Assembly: GCF_001514195.1 (NCBI RefSeq)
Contig: NZ_KQ948737.1
Span: 124,001 to 188,000 of the forward strand
Length of the DNA stretch: 64,000 nucleotides
From: Streptomyces griseorubiginosus
GTDB lineage: Bacteria; Actinomycetota; Actinomycetes; Streptomycetales; Streptomycetaceae
Direction: 5' to 3'
Within the stretch, counting starts at the first letter, position 1. Every line of letters begins with the position of its first letter. The translations under genes and the position numbers were made by a program. The notes below the pieces were generated by a model. That model was not told where the DNA came from. It searched no databases and worked only from the letters and a program-made list of their open reading frames with translations. Positions 8,628 through 18,058 of the stretch are shown piece after piece.

Positions 8628-11600
8628 CAAGCGATCCTCGTGTGCATGTCGACGGTGGTCCCGGTGGCGCCGGAGGTGATGGTGACCTGCTGCATCATCG
8701 CTTTCATCAGGGTCACGCCGCGGCCGCGGTGAGCGTTGGCGTCGGGTTGCGGGGTCTTCCACCGACCGGTGTCGGCGACGATCAAGCGCACGTCGTTCAC
8801 AGACGCCTCAGCGCGCAGCCGGACGGGGTCCCCCGGGGCGTGGCGGTGGCCGTGTTCGATGGCGTTGGCGCAGGCTTCGCCCACGGCGACCAGAACGTTC
8901 TGCGCCGTCTGCGGGGGCATCTGGCATCGCTCGAGCCAGGTACGCAGCGCTTTGCGGACCGGTGCGAGCTGCGAGGACTCGGCGGGGAAGGTCATCTCCA
9001 GTGGGGCGGGGTGCCGGTACAGCAGCAGGGCGACGTCGTCGTCGTAGCCGTTCTCGGGAGCAAGGCGGGTCATGATCTGCGTCGCGAGGTCGTCGACGGT
9101 CGCGTTCCTGCCGGCGTGGACGGCTTCGCCGGCCTGGTCGATGCCCTCGTTCAGCGGGCGGCGACGGCGTTCGACGAGGCCGTCGGTGTACAGCAGCAGG
9201 GTGGCGCGGGCGGGGATGGTGCACTCCGCCTCGGGACGCGGTCTGCCGGGGCGGACGGCCAGCGGGAGAGAGCGTCCGTCATCCAGGAGGTGAATGGTGC
9301 CGTCGCGGTGGGCGAGAATGCCCGGAGGGTGGCCGGCGCTGGAATAGGTCAGGCAGCCGGTCGCCTGGTCCAGGACCCCGCAGAACACGGTGGTGCACAG
9401 GGCGCCGGGAATGCCGGCGGCGAAGTGGTCCAGGGCCATGAGGGTCTGGGCGGGGCTGGCGTCCTGGAGGAGCAGGGCCCGGCAGGCACTGCGGAGTTGT
9501 CCCATGACGGTGGCCGCTTCCAGTCCCCTGCCGACGCAGTCCCCGACGACGATGCCGGTCCGCCCGTCGGGCAGGGCGACCGTGTCGTACCAGTCACCGC
9601 CCACCTCCAGCGGCGGGGTGGCCGGCTCGTAGCGGACGGCGAAACCGTCCGGCAGGTGGGCCGGGCCAAGGATCGCCCGCTGGAGGGCGATGGCGGTCTC
9701 GCGCTGCTGGTCGATCTGGTGGACGCGGACCAGGCCCTGGGCCAGATGTCCGGCCAGCAGCGACAACAGCAGCTTGTCCTCGTCGGTGAAGGGCCGGCTC
9801 TGCCCGAGGTCCACCCACAGCGCCATGGGGCCGTCGGGGTGCTCCACGGTGATGCCTGCACTGGTGTGGTCGGTGACGGGAGTCAGCGGGGGTCGCTCGC
9901 ACAGGGCGACGAGTGCCTCGCGCCGGTCGGCGGGCAGCTCCTGCCAGTTGGGTGCTGCGTCCGCGGCGGCGAGGACGGGCTCGGCCCGGTGACCGAAGAC
10001 GGCGGCCAGGACCTGACGGGCCCGCCACAGGTTTTTCAGTTCGCTCAGGGCACCGGTCAGCGCCTCGGGCAGAGCCGTGGCCTGGGAGAGGCGCAGGCTC
10101 AGTGCCGCGAGGGCGCTGTCGCGCTGGACGGAGTAGTGCTCGGCCGTGACGTCACGGAAGGTGCCGACGATCACGCGGTGCCCGGTGTCGGGGTCCTGTA
10201 CCGGGTTGAAGGCGACATCGATCCACAGCCGATGCCCGTCGCGGTGGGTGACGGGGACGGTGCAGCGACCGTGTCCCTCCCCCACCAGGCGGTCGAACGC
10301 CTCGGCGCACTGCTGGTGAGCCTCCCGATCGGTGTCGGCGTCCGGCCACCACGGGTGCACAGGCGGGTAGGGCAGCTCCCCGGGACCGTAGCCGAGGATG
10401 TCGGTGAACGCGGCGTTGATCTCGATGACCGCACCGTCCTCGTCGCAGACGAAGAACGCCTCCTGCAACGAGTCGACCAGAGCGGTGCGCCACCGGGCGT
10501 GATGCGCGCGCAGGTGGGACAGCTCCACGTTGGCCCGCACCCGTGCCAGCAGTTCCGCCGCTGCGAACGGCTTGACGAGGTAGTCGTCGGCACCGGCCTC
10601 AAGGCCCTCGATCGAGGCTTCCTGACCGGCTCGGGCGGAGAGCAGCAGCACGGGCACGGGGGCGGTGCGCGCATCCGTGCGCAGCTCCCTCACCAGGGAC
10701 AGTCCGTCGAGCCGGGGCATCATGACGTCGCTGACCACGAGGTCCGGGGCGTCGGCTCGGACGGCCCGGAGGGCTTCGTGGCCGTCGGCGACCGCCTCCA
10801 CGCGGTATCCGGCGCCCCGCAGGATGCGGGTGAGGTACTCGCGCATGTCGGCGTTGTCGTCCGCGATCAGTACCCGGGCCGGGACGACCGGTCCGGAGGT
10901 GTGAGGCGCGACGTCGTCGGATGTCGGCACCATGGGCGGGTCCGTGTCGGACGGCCCGGTGGGCAGCCAGCGCAGCGCTTCCTGGACGTACGGCTCGGCC
11001 GTGGCCGAGACGGCCGCGGCGGAGACGGCCGGCGCGAGGGCGTCCGCGGGCAGGTGCTCGGAGCCGAAGGGCAGCCGGATGGTGAAGCAGGTGCCCTTGC
11101 CCACGGTGCTGTCGGCGCTGATGGTGCCACCGTGCAGGCCGACGAGTTCCTTGACCAGGGCGAGGCCGATGCCGCTGCCTTCGTCGGAGCGGGCGCGGGC
11201 GGTCTCGATGCGGTGGAAGCGTTCGAAGAGCCTCGGCATCTCCTCGGCGGACACCCCGATGCCGGTGTCGGCGACCGTGATCACCGCATGGTCGTTCTCG
11301 GCGCGGGTCGTGACGGTGATGGAGCCGTCGAAGGTGAACTTCAGCGCATTGCTGAGCAGGTTGAGAACCACCTTCTCCCACATGCCGCGGTCGAGGTGCA
11401 CCGGCTCGTCCAGGCGGGCGCAGTCCACCTCGAAGGCCAGACCGGCCTTGTTCACGGCCGAGCGGAAGACACTGGCCAGTTCGGCGGTGACCGCCGCCAG
11501 GTCCACCGGTTCGTATCGTGCCTGCATGCGGCCGGCTTCGATGCGGGAGAAGTCCAGCAGGCTGTTGACGAGTTTGCCCAGTCGCAGACCGTTGCGGTGG

Positions 11601-12823
11601 ATGGCATCCAGCTCTTCGCGCACACGGGGGTCGGTGCCGTCGAACCGTGCCCGGAGGTCTTCCACCGGCCCCATGATCAGTGTGAGCGGGGTACGGAACT
11701 CGTGGCTGATGTTGGAGAAGAACGTCGTCTTCGCCCGGTCCAGCTCCGCCAGTTCCTCGGCCCGGCGCTGTTGGGCCTGGTAGCTGCGCGCACCGGCGAT
11801 GCCGGCCGCGATGTGTCCGGCGACCAGCTCGACGAACCCGCGGTAGCCCGGGTCCAGGGGGCGGTACCGGTTGAGTCCGGCCACGAGGAAGCCGTAGGGA
11901 TCGCCGCCCTGTTGCAGTAGGGGGACGACCAGGGCCCGGGTGGGCGGCTTCGGCCACTCGCCGGCGGGCAGCGTGGTGAAGGCGGTGCCTTCGAGGGACA
12001 CGACCACCGACTCCCCCCGGGCCGGCGCGGCGGCCGGCCACAGGGCGTCCCCGGCGTCCGCGGCGTCAGCCGGCAGGGTGACGGGCGCCGCGGGGTGCGC
12101 GGCGGTCAGCCCGGTGGTCCCCGCCAGGCGCGCGCTGCCGTCCGGCTGGAAGAGATACGTCAGCGTGAACGGGAGGTCCCGGGGGTTGCGGCCGAGCTGC
12201 TGACCGACGAAGGCCAGCATCTCCTGCTCGGTCCGTACCACGCTGGGGTCCGAACCGAGGTCCCGCAGCGTTGCCATCCTCCGTTCGCCGATGACCCGCT
12301 CGGTCTCCTCGCTGACCACGCACAGCATCCCGACCACCGCGCCGGTGTCGTCTCGCAACGGGCTGTAGGAGAACGTGTGATAGGTCTCCTCGGCATACCC
12401 GGATCTCTCCAGGAAGAGCAGCAGCGCCTCGTCCCAGGTGGCCCGGTCCGTCGTCAGCACCGCGTCGATGCGCGGGCCGATGTCGTTCCAGATCTCCGCC
12501 CACACCTCGCTCGCCGGACGGCCCAGGGCCCACGGGTACTTCTGGCCCAGTGTGTCCCGGCGGTAGGCGGCGTTGCAGAAGAACGTCAGGTCCGGCCCCC
12601 ATGCCATCCACATGGGGAACCGCGACGACAGCAGGATGCTCACCGCCGTCTGCAGACTCTGCGGCCACTCGCCCGGCGGTCCCAGCGGGGTCGCCGCCCA
12701 GTCCACCAGAGCCAGGTCCCCGCCGACCTCGACGTCAGCGGCGAACACGTCGGCCGCCGCGCTCGGCGGGCGGTGCTCGTCATCTGCAGAACGCCCCACA
12801 GGAGACCCTCTCGTCCGTGTCAT
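8627..12823 (-). CDS. Hybrid histidine kinase / receiver / SpoIIE phosphatase / RsbW-type kinase fusion
   Basis: This is a very large signalling protein of 1398 residues. In order it has a PAS-like sensor (about 40-170), a GAF-like domain (190-340), a HisKA domain with phospho-acceptor His in SNISHEFRTPL (near 370), HATPase_c with NLLSNALKF and GSGIGLALVKEL (490-560), a receiver domain with LIADDNAD and phospho-Asp in VVSDVMMPRLDG (650-770), a second PAS (FFVCDEDGAVIEINAAF), another GAF-like stretch, a SpoIIE/PP2C domain with GGDWYDTV and VVGDCVGRGLEAA (from 1070), and an RsbW-type HATPase (1275-1398). One chain therefore has both the phosphatase and the kinase for STAS proteins plus two-component input. 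ATG 12823 is chosen by composition; its ribosome binding site is weak. Confidence 0.88.
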   Translation of the reverse strand: MTRTRGSPVGRSADDEHRPPSAAADVFAADVEVGGDLALVDWAATPLGPPGEWPQSLQTAVSILLSSRFPMWMAWGPDLTFFCNAAYRRDTLGQKYPWALGRPASEVWAEIWNDIGPRIDAVLTTDRATWDEALLLFLERSGYAEETYHTFSYSPLRDDTGAVVGMLCVVSEETERVIGERRMATLRDLGSDPSVVRTEQEMLAFVGQQLGRNPRDLPFTLTYLFQPDGSARLAGTTGLTAAHPAAPVTLPADAADAGDALWPAAAPARGESVVVSLEGTAFTTLPAGEWPKPPTRALVVPLLQQGGDPYGFLVAGLNRYRPLDPGYRGFVELVAGHIAAGIAGARSYQAQQRRAEELAELDRAKTTFFSNISHEFRTPLTLIMGPVEDLRARFDGTDPRVREELDAIHRNGLRLGKLVNSLLDFSRIEAGRMQARYEPVDLAAVTAELASVFRSAVNKAGLAFEVDCARLDEPVHLDRGMWEKVVLNLLSNALKFTFDGSITVTTRAENDHAVITVADTGIGVSAEEMPRLFERFHRIETARARSDEGSGIGLALVKELVGLHGGTISADSTVGKGTCFTIRLPFGSEHLPADALAPAVSAAAVSATAEPYVQEALRWLPTGPSDTDPPMVPTSDDVAPHTSGPVVPARVLIADDNADMREYLTRILRGAGYRVEAVADGHEALRAVRADAPDLVVSDVMMPRLDGLSLVRELRTDARTAPVPVLLLSARAGQEASIEGLEAGADDYLVKPFAAAELLARVRANVELSHLRAHHARWRTALVDSLQEAFFVCDEDGAVIEINAAFTDILGYGPGELPYPPVHPWWPDADTDREAHQQCAEAFDRLVGEGHGRCTVPVTHRDGHRLWIDVAFNPVQDPDTGHRVIVGTFRDVTAEHYSVQRDSALAALSLRLSQATALPEALTGALSELKNLWRARQVLAAVFGHRAEPVLAAADAAPNWQELPADRREALVALCERPPLTPVTDHTSAGITVEHPDGPMALWVDLGQSRPFTDEDKLLLSLLAGHLAQGLVRVHQIDQQRETAIALQRAILGPAHLPDGFAVRYEPATPPLEVGGDWYDTVALPDGRTGIVVGDCVGRGLEAATVMGQLRSACRALLLQDASPAQTLMALDHFAAGIPGALCTTVFCGVLDQATGCLTYSSAGHPPGILAHRDGTIHLLDDGRSLPLAVRPGRPRPEAECTIPARATLLLYTDGLVERRRRPLNEGIDQAGEAVHAGRNATVDDLATQIMTRLAPENGYDDDVALLLYRHPAPLEMTFPAESSQLAPVRKALRTWLERCQMPPQTAQNVLVAVGEACANAIEHGHRHAPGDPVRLRAEASVNDVRLIVADTGRWKTPQPDANAHRGRGVTLMKAMMQQVTITSGATGTTVDMHTRIA

Positions 12824-13162
12824 CCACACCAGGCCACCGCGCGAGAGCAGTGTGGCCGATCCACGTGCCGTGTCCTGGAGAAGGCCTCGTACCCCCCGAG
12901 AAGGCGGGCAAGCCGCCGGGCCGGGCTCGGCGTTTCCCATCCTGCACCGCAATCGTTCGCCCCGTGTCGAGACCGATCGGTTCGTAGGATGGGACGATCA
13001 GTCGGGGCATCAGCATGCGGAACGGTGCCGGGGCGGACTGACGACGACCACCTGCTGCACACTGTGGAGGGTGCCCTCGGCAGCGGGTCCGAAAGTCGGC
13101 GGCAACACGCCCCGTTCGCCCTGCCCCTGTCCGTAGCCTGCCTCACCCCGTCAGGAGAACCG
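12824..13162. other. Intergenic region between divergent stress-signalling genes
   Basis: These 339 bases separate the hybrid phosphatase (minus) from the STAS gene at 13163 (plus). Apart from the AGGAG of the latter (13153-13157), I see no clear gene, operator or promoter consensus. Both promoters must lie here. Confidence 0.4.
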
Positions 13163-13519
13163 GTGACCGAGCCCGATCTGACCGTCGACCAGCAGATCCA
13201 TGAGGCCGGCCCCGTCCTGCTGAAGGTGACCGGCGAACTGGACCATCACACCGCGCCACGGCTCACCCAGGCGCTGGAAGACGTCCACCTCTCCCCTGGC
13301 ACGGCCCTGGTGGTCGACCTCTGCGACCTCACCTACTGCGACTCCACCGGCATCACCGTGCTCGTCACCGCCTACCAACGTGCCGAGGCCGCCGGCTCCT
13401 CCTTCAGCCTGGCCGGACTCGGACGCGACCTCACCCGCATGTTCCAGACCGTCGGCCTCGACCAGGTGTTCGCCCTGCATCCCACCACCGACGCCGCCGT
13501 CGCAGCAGTGCGCCACTGA
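13163..13519 (+). CDS. STAS-domain anti-anti-sigma factor
   Basis: This 118-residue STAS protein has the phosphorylatable Ser in DLTYCDSTGITVLV and the typical C-terminal FQTVGLDQVFALHPT. It is a RsbV/SpoIIAA-like antagonist of a sigma-factor kinase. GTG 13163 follows AGGAG with 5 bases spacing; the longer open frame upstream has no protein-like character. It lies between two SpoIIE-type phosphatase genes and is a likely substrate of either. Confidence 0.9.
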   Translation: MTEPDLTVDQQIHEAGPVLLKVTGELDHHTAPRLTQALEDVHLSPGTALVVDLCDLTYCDSTGITVLVTAYQRAEAAGSSFSLAGLGRDLTRMFQTVGLDQVFALHPTTDAAVAAVRH

Positions 13520-13692
13520 CGGAGATGGTCCTCAAGGACCTGCACGGGCACTCCGCCCCGAACCCCTGCCCGGCCGGGGGTCGCGGACGGTGACGTCGCC
13601 GAAACGAACCGGCCAGGGGTCTAATCTGTGGAGTCCATGGTCCTTCCATCTGTCCATGGCCTTGCCGTCTGCGGGTATCGAGGTGCAACGCA

Positions 13693-16131
13693 GTGCAGGA
13701 CACGCGGTTCGACCTGTCGGCCTTCGGTCTCAGTGAAGTGGCCCGGTGCGGTGTCCACTTGCGGGAGGCGGTCAGCGGTGCCTCGTCGGCGGACGCGGCG
13801 GCACAGGTCGTTGCCGAGTTCTTCCACGACAGCCTGGTGGACGGGCGGGGCGACCGGGCGTGCCCTGTGGTGGGCGTCTTCCTCTCCCGGCCGCAGGCCG
13901 CCCCTGCGGCGCAGGTGGTCGCGGGGCCGCGAGCTCGGCAAGAACGGCGTCTGTCCCTGGCCGGCCTCAGTGGCGCATACGCCCCCTGGCACGGCACGGA
14001 GGGTTCCGCTGCACTGGATCTGCCGGTGCCTTCGCCGGAGGCCGCCCGCCAAGCACCGCTTGCTTACCGGCTGTTGGACCGCCTGGGAGCCTGGGCGACC
14101 GCGGATCCGGACGGCGCCGTGCCACCCCTCAGCGGCGTAGACGTGGTGCACGTGTCGGACAGCCAGGAGGACGCGCCGGATGAAGCCCTCCGGGCGGAGG
14201 GCGTGCGTTCCCTGCTCGCCTTCGGCGGGACACTGTCGCCGGGCGAGTGGTTCGCGGTCGTGCTGTTCTGCCGGGTTGCGCTCGCCGCCGACGTCGTCGA
14301 CCTCTTCTCCGCTGTCACCTCCAGTGCACGCCTGGCGCTGCTGTCAGGCGGCCGGCCACCGCCCGCCCTGGAGGCGGAGGCGGTGCGCACCTCGTTGGAG
14401 GACATGGAGAACCTGGTGGCACGACGGGCCGCTCACCTTCAGTCGACGGTGGCCCGGTTGAGTTCCGTCACGGCCGACCTGCGCCGCTCCCAGCAGGAAC
14501 TGGAACAGCGGGAGAGGCAACTGCGCGACGAGGCGACGATCGTCGAACTGCTCCAGCAGGCCGGCAGCGCCCTGGCGGCGGAGCTGGACCTCGACACGCT
14601 GGTGCAGCACGCGGTGGACGCCGCCACCGGGCTGTCCGGAGCGGCGTTTGGCGCCTTCTTCTACAACGTCCTGGGCGAGACCGGAGAGTCGTACCTGCTC
14701 TATGTGCTCTCCGGTGTGGACCGGTCGGTCTTCGACAAGTTCCCCATGCCCCGCAACACCCAGGTCTTCGAGGAGACCTTCCGAGGCCTTGGTGTGATGA
14801 GGTCCGACGACATCACGGCCGATCCGCGCTACGGCCACAACTCGCCCCACCACGGCATGCCGGAGGGGCACCTGCCGGTACGCAGCTACCTGGCCGTACC
14901 GGTGACGTCCCGCGGGACGGTGCTCGGGGGCTTCTTCTTCGGCCATCCTGAGCGGGGCGTCTTCACGGAACGGCACGAACGCCTGGTCACCGGAGTCGCC
15001 GCTCAGACCGCTGTGGCCCTGCACAACGCGCAGACGTACCGGCAGGAGCGGGAAGCGGCCATGGAGTTGCAGCGTCATCTGCTGCCGACCCTGCCGCGCG
15101 TGGAGGGGATCGCCAGCACCTCGCGCTACCTGCCCGCCGCACGTGACCGCGGTGCCGGCGGGGACTGGGTGGATCTCATACCGCTGCCGGACGGTGAGGT
15201 GGCGCTGGTCGTCGGTGACGTGATGGGCAAGGGCGTCAGGGCGGCAGCGGTCATGGGCCAGATCCGTACGGCCTGCCGGGCCTACGCCCGGCTCGGTCTC
15301 GCACCTTCCGAGGTGCTGGAGCATCTGAGCGTCCTGGTCGACGACATCGCTCCCGGCTGCATCACCACCTGCGTCTACGCCGTCCTGGACCCGGCCGAGG
15401 ACCGGCTGCGCGCAGCCGTCGCCGGGCACCTGCCGCCGGTTCTGCGTGATCCGCAGGGCCGTGTGCGCTTCCTGGACGAGCGGGTGGGCCCGCCGCTGGG
15501 GGTGGGGCGGCGCCGTTATCCGCAGCAGGAGATCCCGGTGCCACCCGGGTCGCGGCTGCTGTTGTACACCGACGGCCTGGTCGAGCGCCGCGGGCGTCCC
15601 ATCGACGACGGGCTGCGGTCCCTGCGGGAGCTGCTGGCCGGTCCGGTCGGCGAGATCGAGGCCGACTGCGACTCCTGGCTGGACACCCTGGCCGACGGTC
15701 AGCACGACGACGACATCGCCATGCTGTACCTGCACCGGCCCGAGGACGCCTCGCAGCAGGTCTCTGCGGTCGTACGCGAGTACGCGCCGGTGTCCGGGGC
15801 GGTCCCGGACGCCCGTCAGCTGGTGTCGGAGGCCCTGCACGAGTGGAACCTTCAGCATCTGGTCAACGACATGATGCTGATCGCGGACGAGATGGTCGCC
15901 AACGCCGTCCGCCACGCCAGGACACCACTGCGTGTCGAGCTGCGGCGGGCCGGTGAACGCGTCGTCCTGGAGGTCACGGACAGCAGTACCGAGGAACCTC
16001 GTCTGATCGTCTCTCATCCCGGGGAGTTCGGGCACCGTGGCATATTCCTGGTGAACGCGATCGCGACACGATGGGGTACGCGCCGGATCGACGGAGGGAA
16101 AGTGGTGTGGGCGGAAGTCAAAGCCTCGTGA
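13693..16131 (+). CDS. GAF / SpoIIE phosphatase / RsbW-type ATPase protein
   Basis: This 812-residue protein has an N-terminal unassigned domain (1-225), a coiled-coil linker rich in Glu, Arg and Leu (235-285, LRRSQQELEQRERQLRDE), a GAF domain (290-450, ending GVAAQTAVALHNAQTYRQ), a SpoIIE/PP2C domain with GAGGDWVDLIPLPDGE and VVGDVMGKGVRAAAVMG (460-680) and a C-terminal HATPase of the RsbW kind with NDMMLIADEMVANAVRHA (690-812). It should dephosphorylate, and possibly re-phosphorylate, STAS antagonists in response to a GAF ligand. It starts at GTG 13693 with no strong Shine-Dalgarno sequence. A STAS gene follows 19 bases downstream, probably in the same operon. Confidence 0.88.
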   Translation: MQDTRFDLSAFGLSEVARCGVHLREAVSGASSADAAAQVVAEFFHDSLVDGRGDRACPVVGVFLSRPQAAPAAQVVAGPRARQERRLSLAGLSGAYAPWHGTEGSAALDLPVPSPEAARQAPLAYRLLDRLGAWATADPDGAVPPLSGVDVVHVSDSQEDAPDEALRAEGVRSLLAFGGTLSPGEWFAVVLFCRVALAADVVDLFSAVTSSARLALLSGGRPPPALEAEAVRTSLEDMENLVARRAAHLQSTVARLSSVTADLRRSQQELEQRERQLRDEATIVELLQQAGSALAAELDLDTLVQHAVDAATGLSGAAFGAFFYNVLGETGESYLLYVLSGVDRSVFDKFPMPRNTQVFEETFRGLGVMRSDDITADPRYGHNSPHHGMPEGHLPVRSYLAVPVTSRGTVLGGFFFGHPERGVFTERHERLVTGVAAQTAVALHNAQTYRQEREAAMELQRHLLPTLPRVEGIASTSRYLPAARDRGAGGDWVDLIPLPDGEVALVVGDVMGKGVRAAAVMGQIRTACRAYARLGLAPSEVLEHLSVLVDDIAPGCITTCVYAVLDPAEDRLRAAVAGHLPPVLRDPQGRVRFLDERVGPPLGVGRRRYPQQEIPVPPGSRLLLYTDGLVERRGRPIDDGLRSLRELLAGPVGEIEADCDSWLDTLADGQHDDDIAMLYLHRPEDASQQVSAVVREYAPVSGAVPDARQLVSEALHEWNLQHLVNDMMLIADEMVANAVRHARTPLRVELRRAGERVVLEVTDSSTEEPRLIVSHPGEFGHRGIFLVNAIATRWGTRRIDGGKVVWAEVKAS

Positions 16132-16150
16132 TGCAGGAGAGCCACCCGAG

Positions 16151-16573
16151 ATGACCCCGTCCACCGGCCCTGAGGGGTACACGTCCGCCCACGGCTCACC
16201 GTCGGCCGACGCCGGCAGCCTGCTTCCCACGGGCCCCACGCTGACCTTGGCCTCGCATCGCGGTCCACGACACGCCGTCGTCGCCGTGGAGGGACCCATC
16301 GACTACCACACCGCGCCCCAGCTCCTCGGGCACCTCACCACCAAGGAGATGCAGCACGTCCCCCTGCTGATCCTGGATCTGACCGGTGTGGATTTCTGTG
16401 ACTCCAGCGCTCTGGGAGCCTTCGTCGACATCCACCGGCGCCGTTCGGACGCGGGGCGCCGTTTCGCGCTGACGGGTCTGCAGTCGGAGGTCAGGCGCAT
16501 CCTGGAACTCACTCAGCTGACCTCGGTCCTGCCGGTGCACGCGACGGTCAAGGACGTGCTCTCCGAAGGCTGA
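16151..16573 (+). CDS. STAS-domain anti-anti-sigma factor
   Basis: This 140-residue protein has a 40-residue low-complexity N-terminus followed by a STAS domain with DLTGVDFCDSSALGAFVD, where the Ser is the expected phosphorylation site. It begins 19 bases behind the GAF-SpoIIE-RsbW gene, with GCAGGAGA at 16133-16140. It is the third STAS protein in 8 kb, so this locus offers several antagonists to two multidomain phosphatase/kinases. Which sigma factor they serve is not visible; no sigma gene lies in the window. Confidence 0.88.
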   Translation: MTPSTGPEGYTSAHGSPSADAGSLLPTGPTLTLASHRGPRHAVVAVEGPIDYHTAPQLLGHLTTKEMQHVPLLILDLTGVDFCDSSALGAFVDIHRRRSDAGRRFALTGLQSEVRRILELTQLTSVLPVHATVKDVLSEG

Positions 16574-16611
16574 CTGCTTGGCCCTGTGGCCGCCAGGTGG
16601 TGGAGCAGCTG

Positions 16612-16632
16612 GGACTTGTCCGGTCGATCATG
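16612..16632 (+). repeat. Left terminal inverted repeat of the IS element
   Basis: It reads GGACTTGTCCGGTCGATCAT plus G. The reverse complement of the right end (18059-18079) differs at two positions only. Confidence 0.8.
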
Positions 16633-16660
16633 GTTGTGGACGGTCGGGCATGATGCCCAG

Positions 16661-17095
16661 GTGAGCATCATCGTGAAGTTCTTCGTGGCGCCGGACGACA
16701 CGTCAGCGGGCATGGCCGTCCAGACCGGGCCGGGATGGGCATTCGAGTCGCTCTCCTTCGGCAACTTCGATCCCGAAGAGGCCGTGGTCGAGTGGGAATG
16801 CCTTCTGACCGGTGGCAGTTTCGAGGAACTCATCGCAGCTGGTGAGCCTCGCATCGTCGCTGGCCAGGACGATGACGGATGTGTCGTCTTCGCGATCTCG
16901 CCTCGTCTGTCCACTGCGCTTGCGGACGCCGAGCACTCCAGGTTGAGTGACGTCGCCGTCTCGTGGTCTCGATTGCGTGCGGAGGATGGCGAGGTCATCG
17001 ACGCGGAGATCGCGGACGCGATCGTGGGCGATCTGGCTGCTCTCGTGAGCAATGCCCGGCGCCAAAACCAGAGCGTCTACTGCTGGGTCGCGTAG
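16661..17095 (+). CDS. Hypothetical protein carried inside the IS element
   Basis: This 144-residue acidic soluble protein starts VSIIVKFFVAPDD and ends QSVYCWVA. Similar small proteins of unknown function occur singly in many Streptomyces genomes, as I recall them, and are not normally transposon genes. There are no membrane segments or catalytic motifs I can name. GTG 16661 is chosen over the upstream frame because homologues begin at this point. A perfect palindrome GGGCATGATGCCC (16646-16658) ends two bases before the start codon, where a ribosome binding site would be. Its stop is only 4 bases from the end of the convergent transposase, and both lie inside the same terminal repeats. Confidence 0.75.
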   Translation: MSIIVKFFVAPDDTSAGMAVQTGPGWAFESLSFGNFDPEEAVVEWECLLTGGSFEELIAAGEPRIVAGQDDDGCVVFAISPRLSTALADAEHSRLSDVAVSWSRLRAEDGEVIDAEIADAIVGDLAALVSNARRQNQSVYCWVA

Positions 17096-17099
17096 CAGT

Positions 17100-17630
17100 T
17101 CAAGTTCGGAGCCAGATCGCGACGGCCGCGACAGTGACGGTGCCGAGGAAGACGTAGCCGCGCTTGTCGTAGCGAGTGGCAACCGCCCGGAACTGCTTCA
17201 GGCGGTTGATCGCCCGTTCCTCGGTGTTGCGTTTCCTGTAGCGGTCCTCGTCGAAGCCGGGTGGCCGTCCACCGCGTGAGCCTCTGCGCTGGCGGGCGGC
17301 CTGGCCGTCGGTCTTCTCCGGGATCGTGTGGCGGATGCCCCGGCGCCGCAGATAGTTCCGGACGAGCCCATTGCTGTAAGCCCTGTCTGCGGCCAGGCTG
17401 TCGGGCTTCTTGCGGGGCCGTCCCGGCCCGAGTCGAGGGACGCGGATCTTCTCCAGGACCGGCTTGAACTGGGTGCAGTCGGCTCGCTGACCTGGAGTAA
17501 CGATCAGAGACACTGGGCGGCAGCGGCCATCCGCGCTCAGGTGGAGCTTGCTGGTGAACCCATCGCGCGAGCGGCCCAGGCCTTCGCCTGCCGCACGACC
17601 TCCACCAGGCGGGCAACGAGCTCTTGCCAC
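17100..17630 (-). CDS. IS5-family transposase, second frame (C-terminal DDE part)
   Basis: This is the C-terminal half of a DDE transposase, 176 codons. It contains GLGRSRDGFTSKLHLSADG, the second catalytic Asp in LAADRAYSN and the Glu region KRNTEERAINRLKQFRAVATRYDKRG, ending AVAIWLRT. It overlaps the first frame (17537-18031) by 94 bases in the -1 register. A programmed -1 frameshift between them would give one full-length enzyme, as is common in this IS group. An obvious slippery heptamer was not found, so a decayed copy is also possible. Confidence 0.85.
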   Translation of the reverse strand: MARARCPPGGGRAAGEGLGRSRDGFTSKLHLSADGRCRPVSLIVTPGQRADCTQFKPVLEKIRVPRLGPGRPRKKPDSLAADRAYSNGLVRNYLRRRGIRHTIPEKTDGQAARQRRGSRGGRPPGFDEDRYRKRNTEERAINRLKQFRAVATRYDKRGYVFLGTVTVAAVAIWLRT

Positions 17631-18031
17631 GGCGTCTCGGCCTGGTGTTCCATCCCTCCGGCCCCCTTTGATCTCGGGGCCGGAGGCGGGTCAGTGCGGG
17701 CGCCGGCCACATGCTGGTGGGCGCGGATGATGGTGGAGTCGACCGAGATGTCCCAGTCGATCTCGCCTGCAGCGTCGGCCGCGGCCTGCTGGAGCAGACG
17801 TTCCCATGTGCCGTCAGCCGACCACAGGCGGTGGCGTTCGTAGACGATCTTCCACGGTCCGAACCGTTCGGGCAGATCGCGCCACTGAACGCCGGTCCGC
17901 ACCCGGTACAGAATCCCGTCGATCACCTGCCGGTGGTCCCGCCACCTGCCACAACACCCGTTGCTGACCGGCAGGAACGGCCGAAGCCCTTCGCACTCGG
18001 CGTCACTCAGATCACCCCGCCCCATGCCCAC
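17537..18031 (-). CDS. IS5-family transposase, first frame (N-terminal part)
   Basis: This 164-codon frame contains the N-terminal DUF4096-like region (SDAECEGLRPFLP, DGILYRVRTGVQWRDLPERFG) and the first catalytic Asp in ISVDSTIIRAHQH. Coding similarity fades after about ELVARLVEVVRQA, where the other frame takes over. It starts at GTG 18031 or ATG 18025. Together with 17100-17630 it makes up the transposase. Confidence 0.85.
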   Translation of the reverse strand: MGMGRGDLSDAECEGLRPFLPVSNGCCGRWRDHRQVIDGILYRVRTGVQWRDLPERFGPWKIVYERHRLWSADGTWERLLQQAAADAAGEIDWDISVDSTIIRAHQHVAGARTDPPPAPRSKGAGGMEHQAETPWQELVARLVEVVRQAKAWAARAMGSPASST

Positions 18032-18058
18032 AGGAACGACTCAGGCACGCAGTGGTCA

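Noticed and set aside
8642..11920. Long antisense frame opposite the hybrid kinase/phosphatase gene
   Set aside because: Shadow of a high-GC coding strand. The minus-strand protein has a complete set of kinase, receiver and phosphatase motifs.
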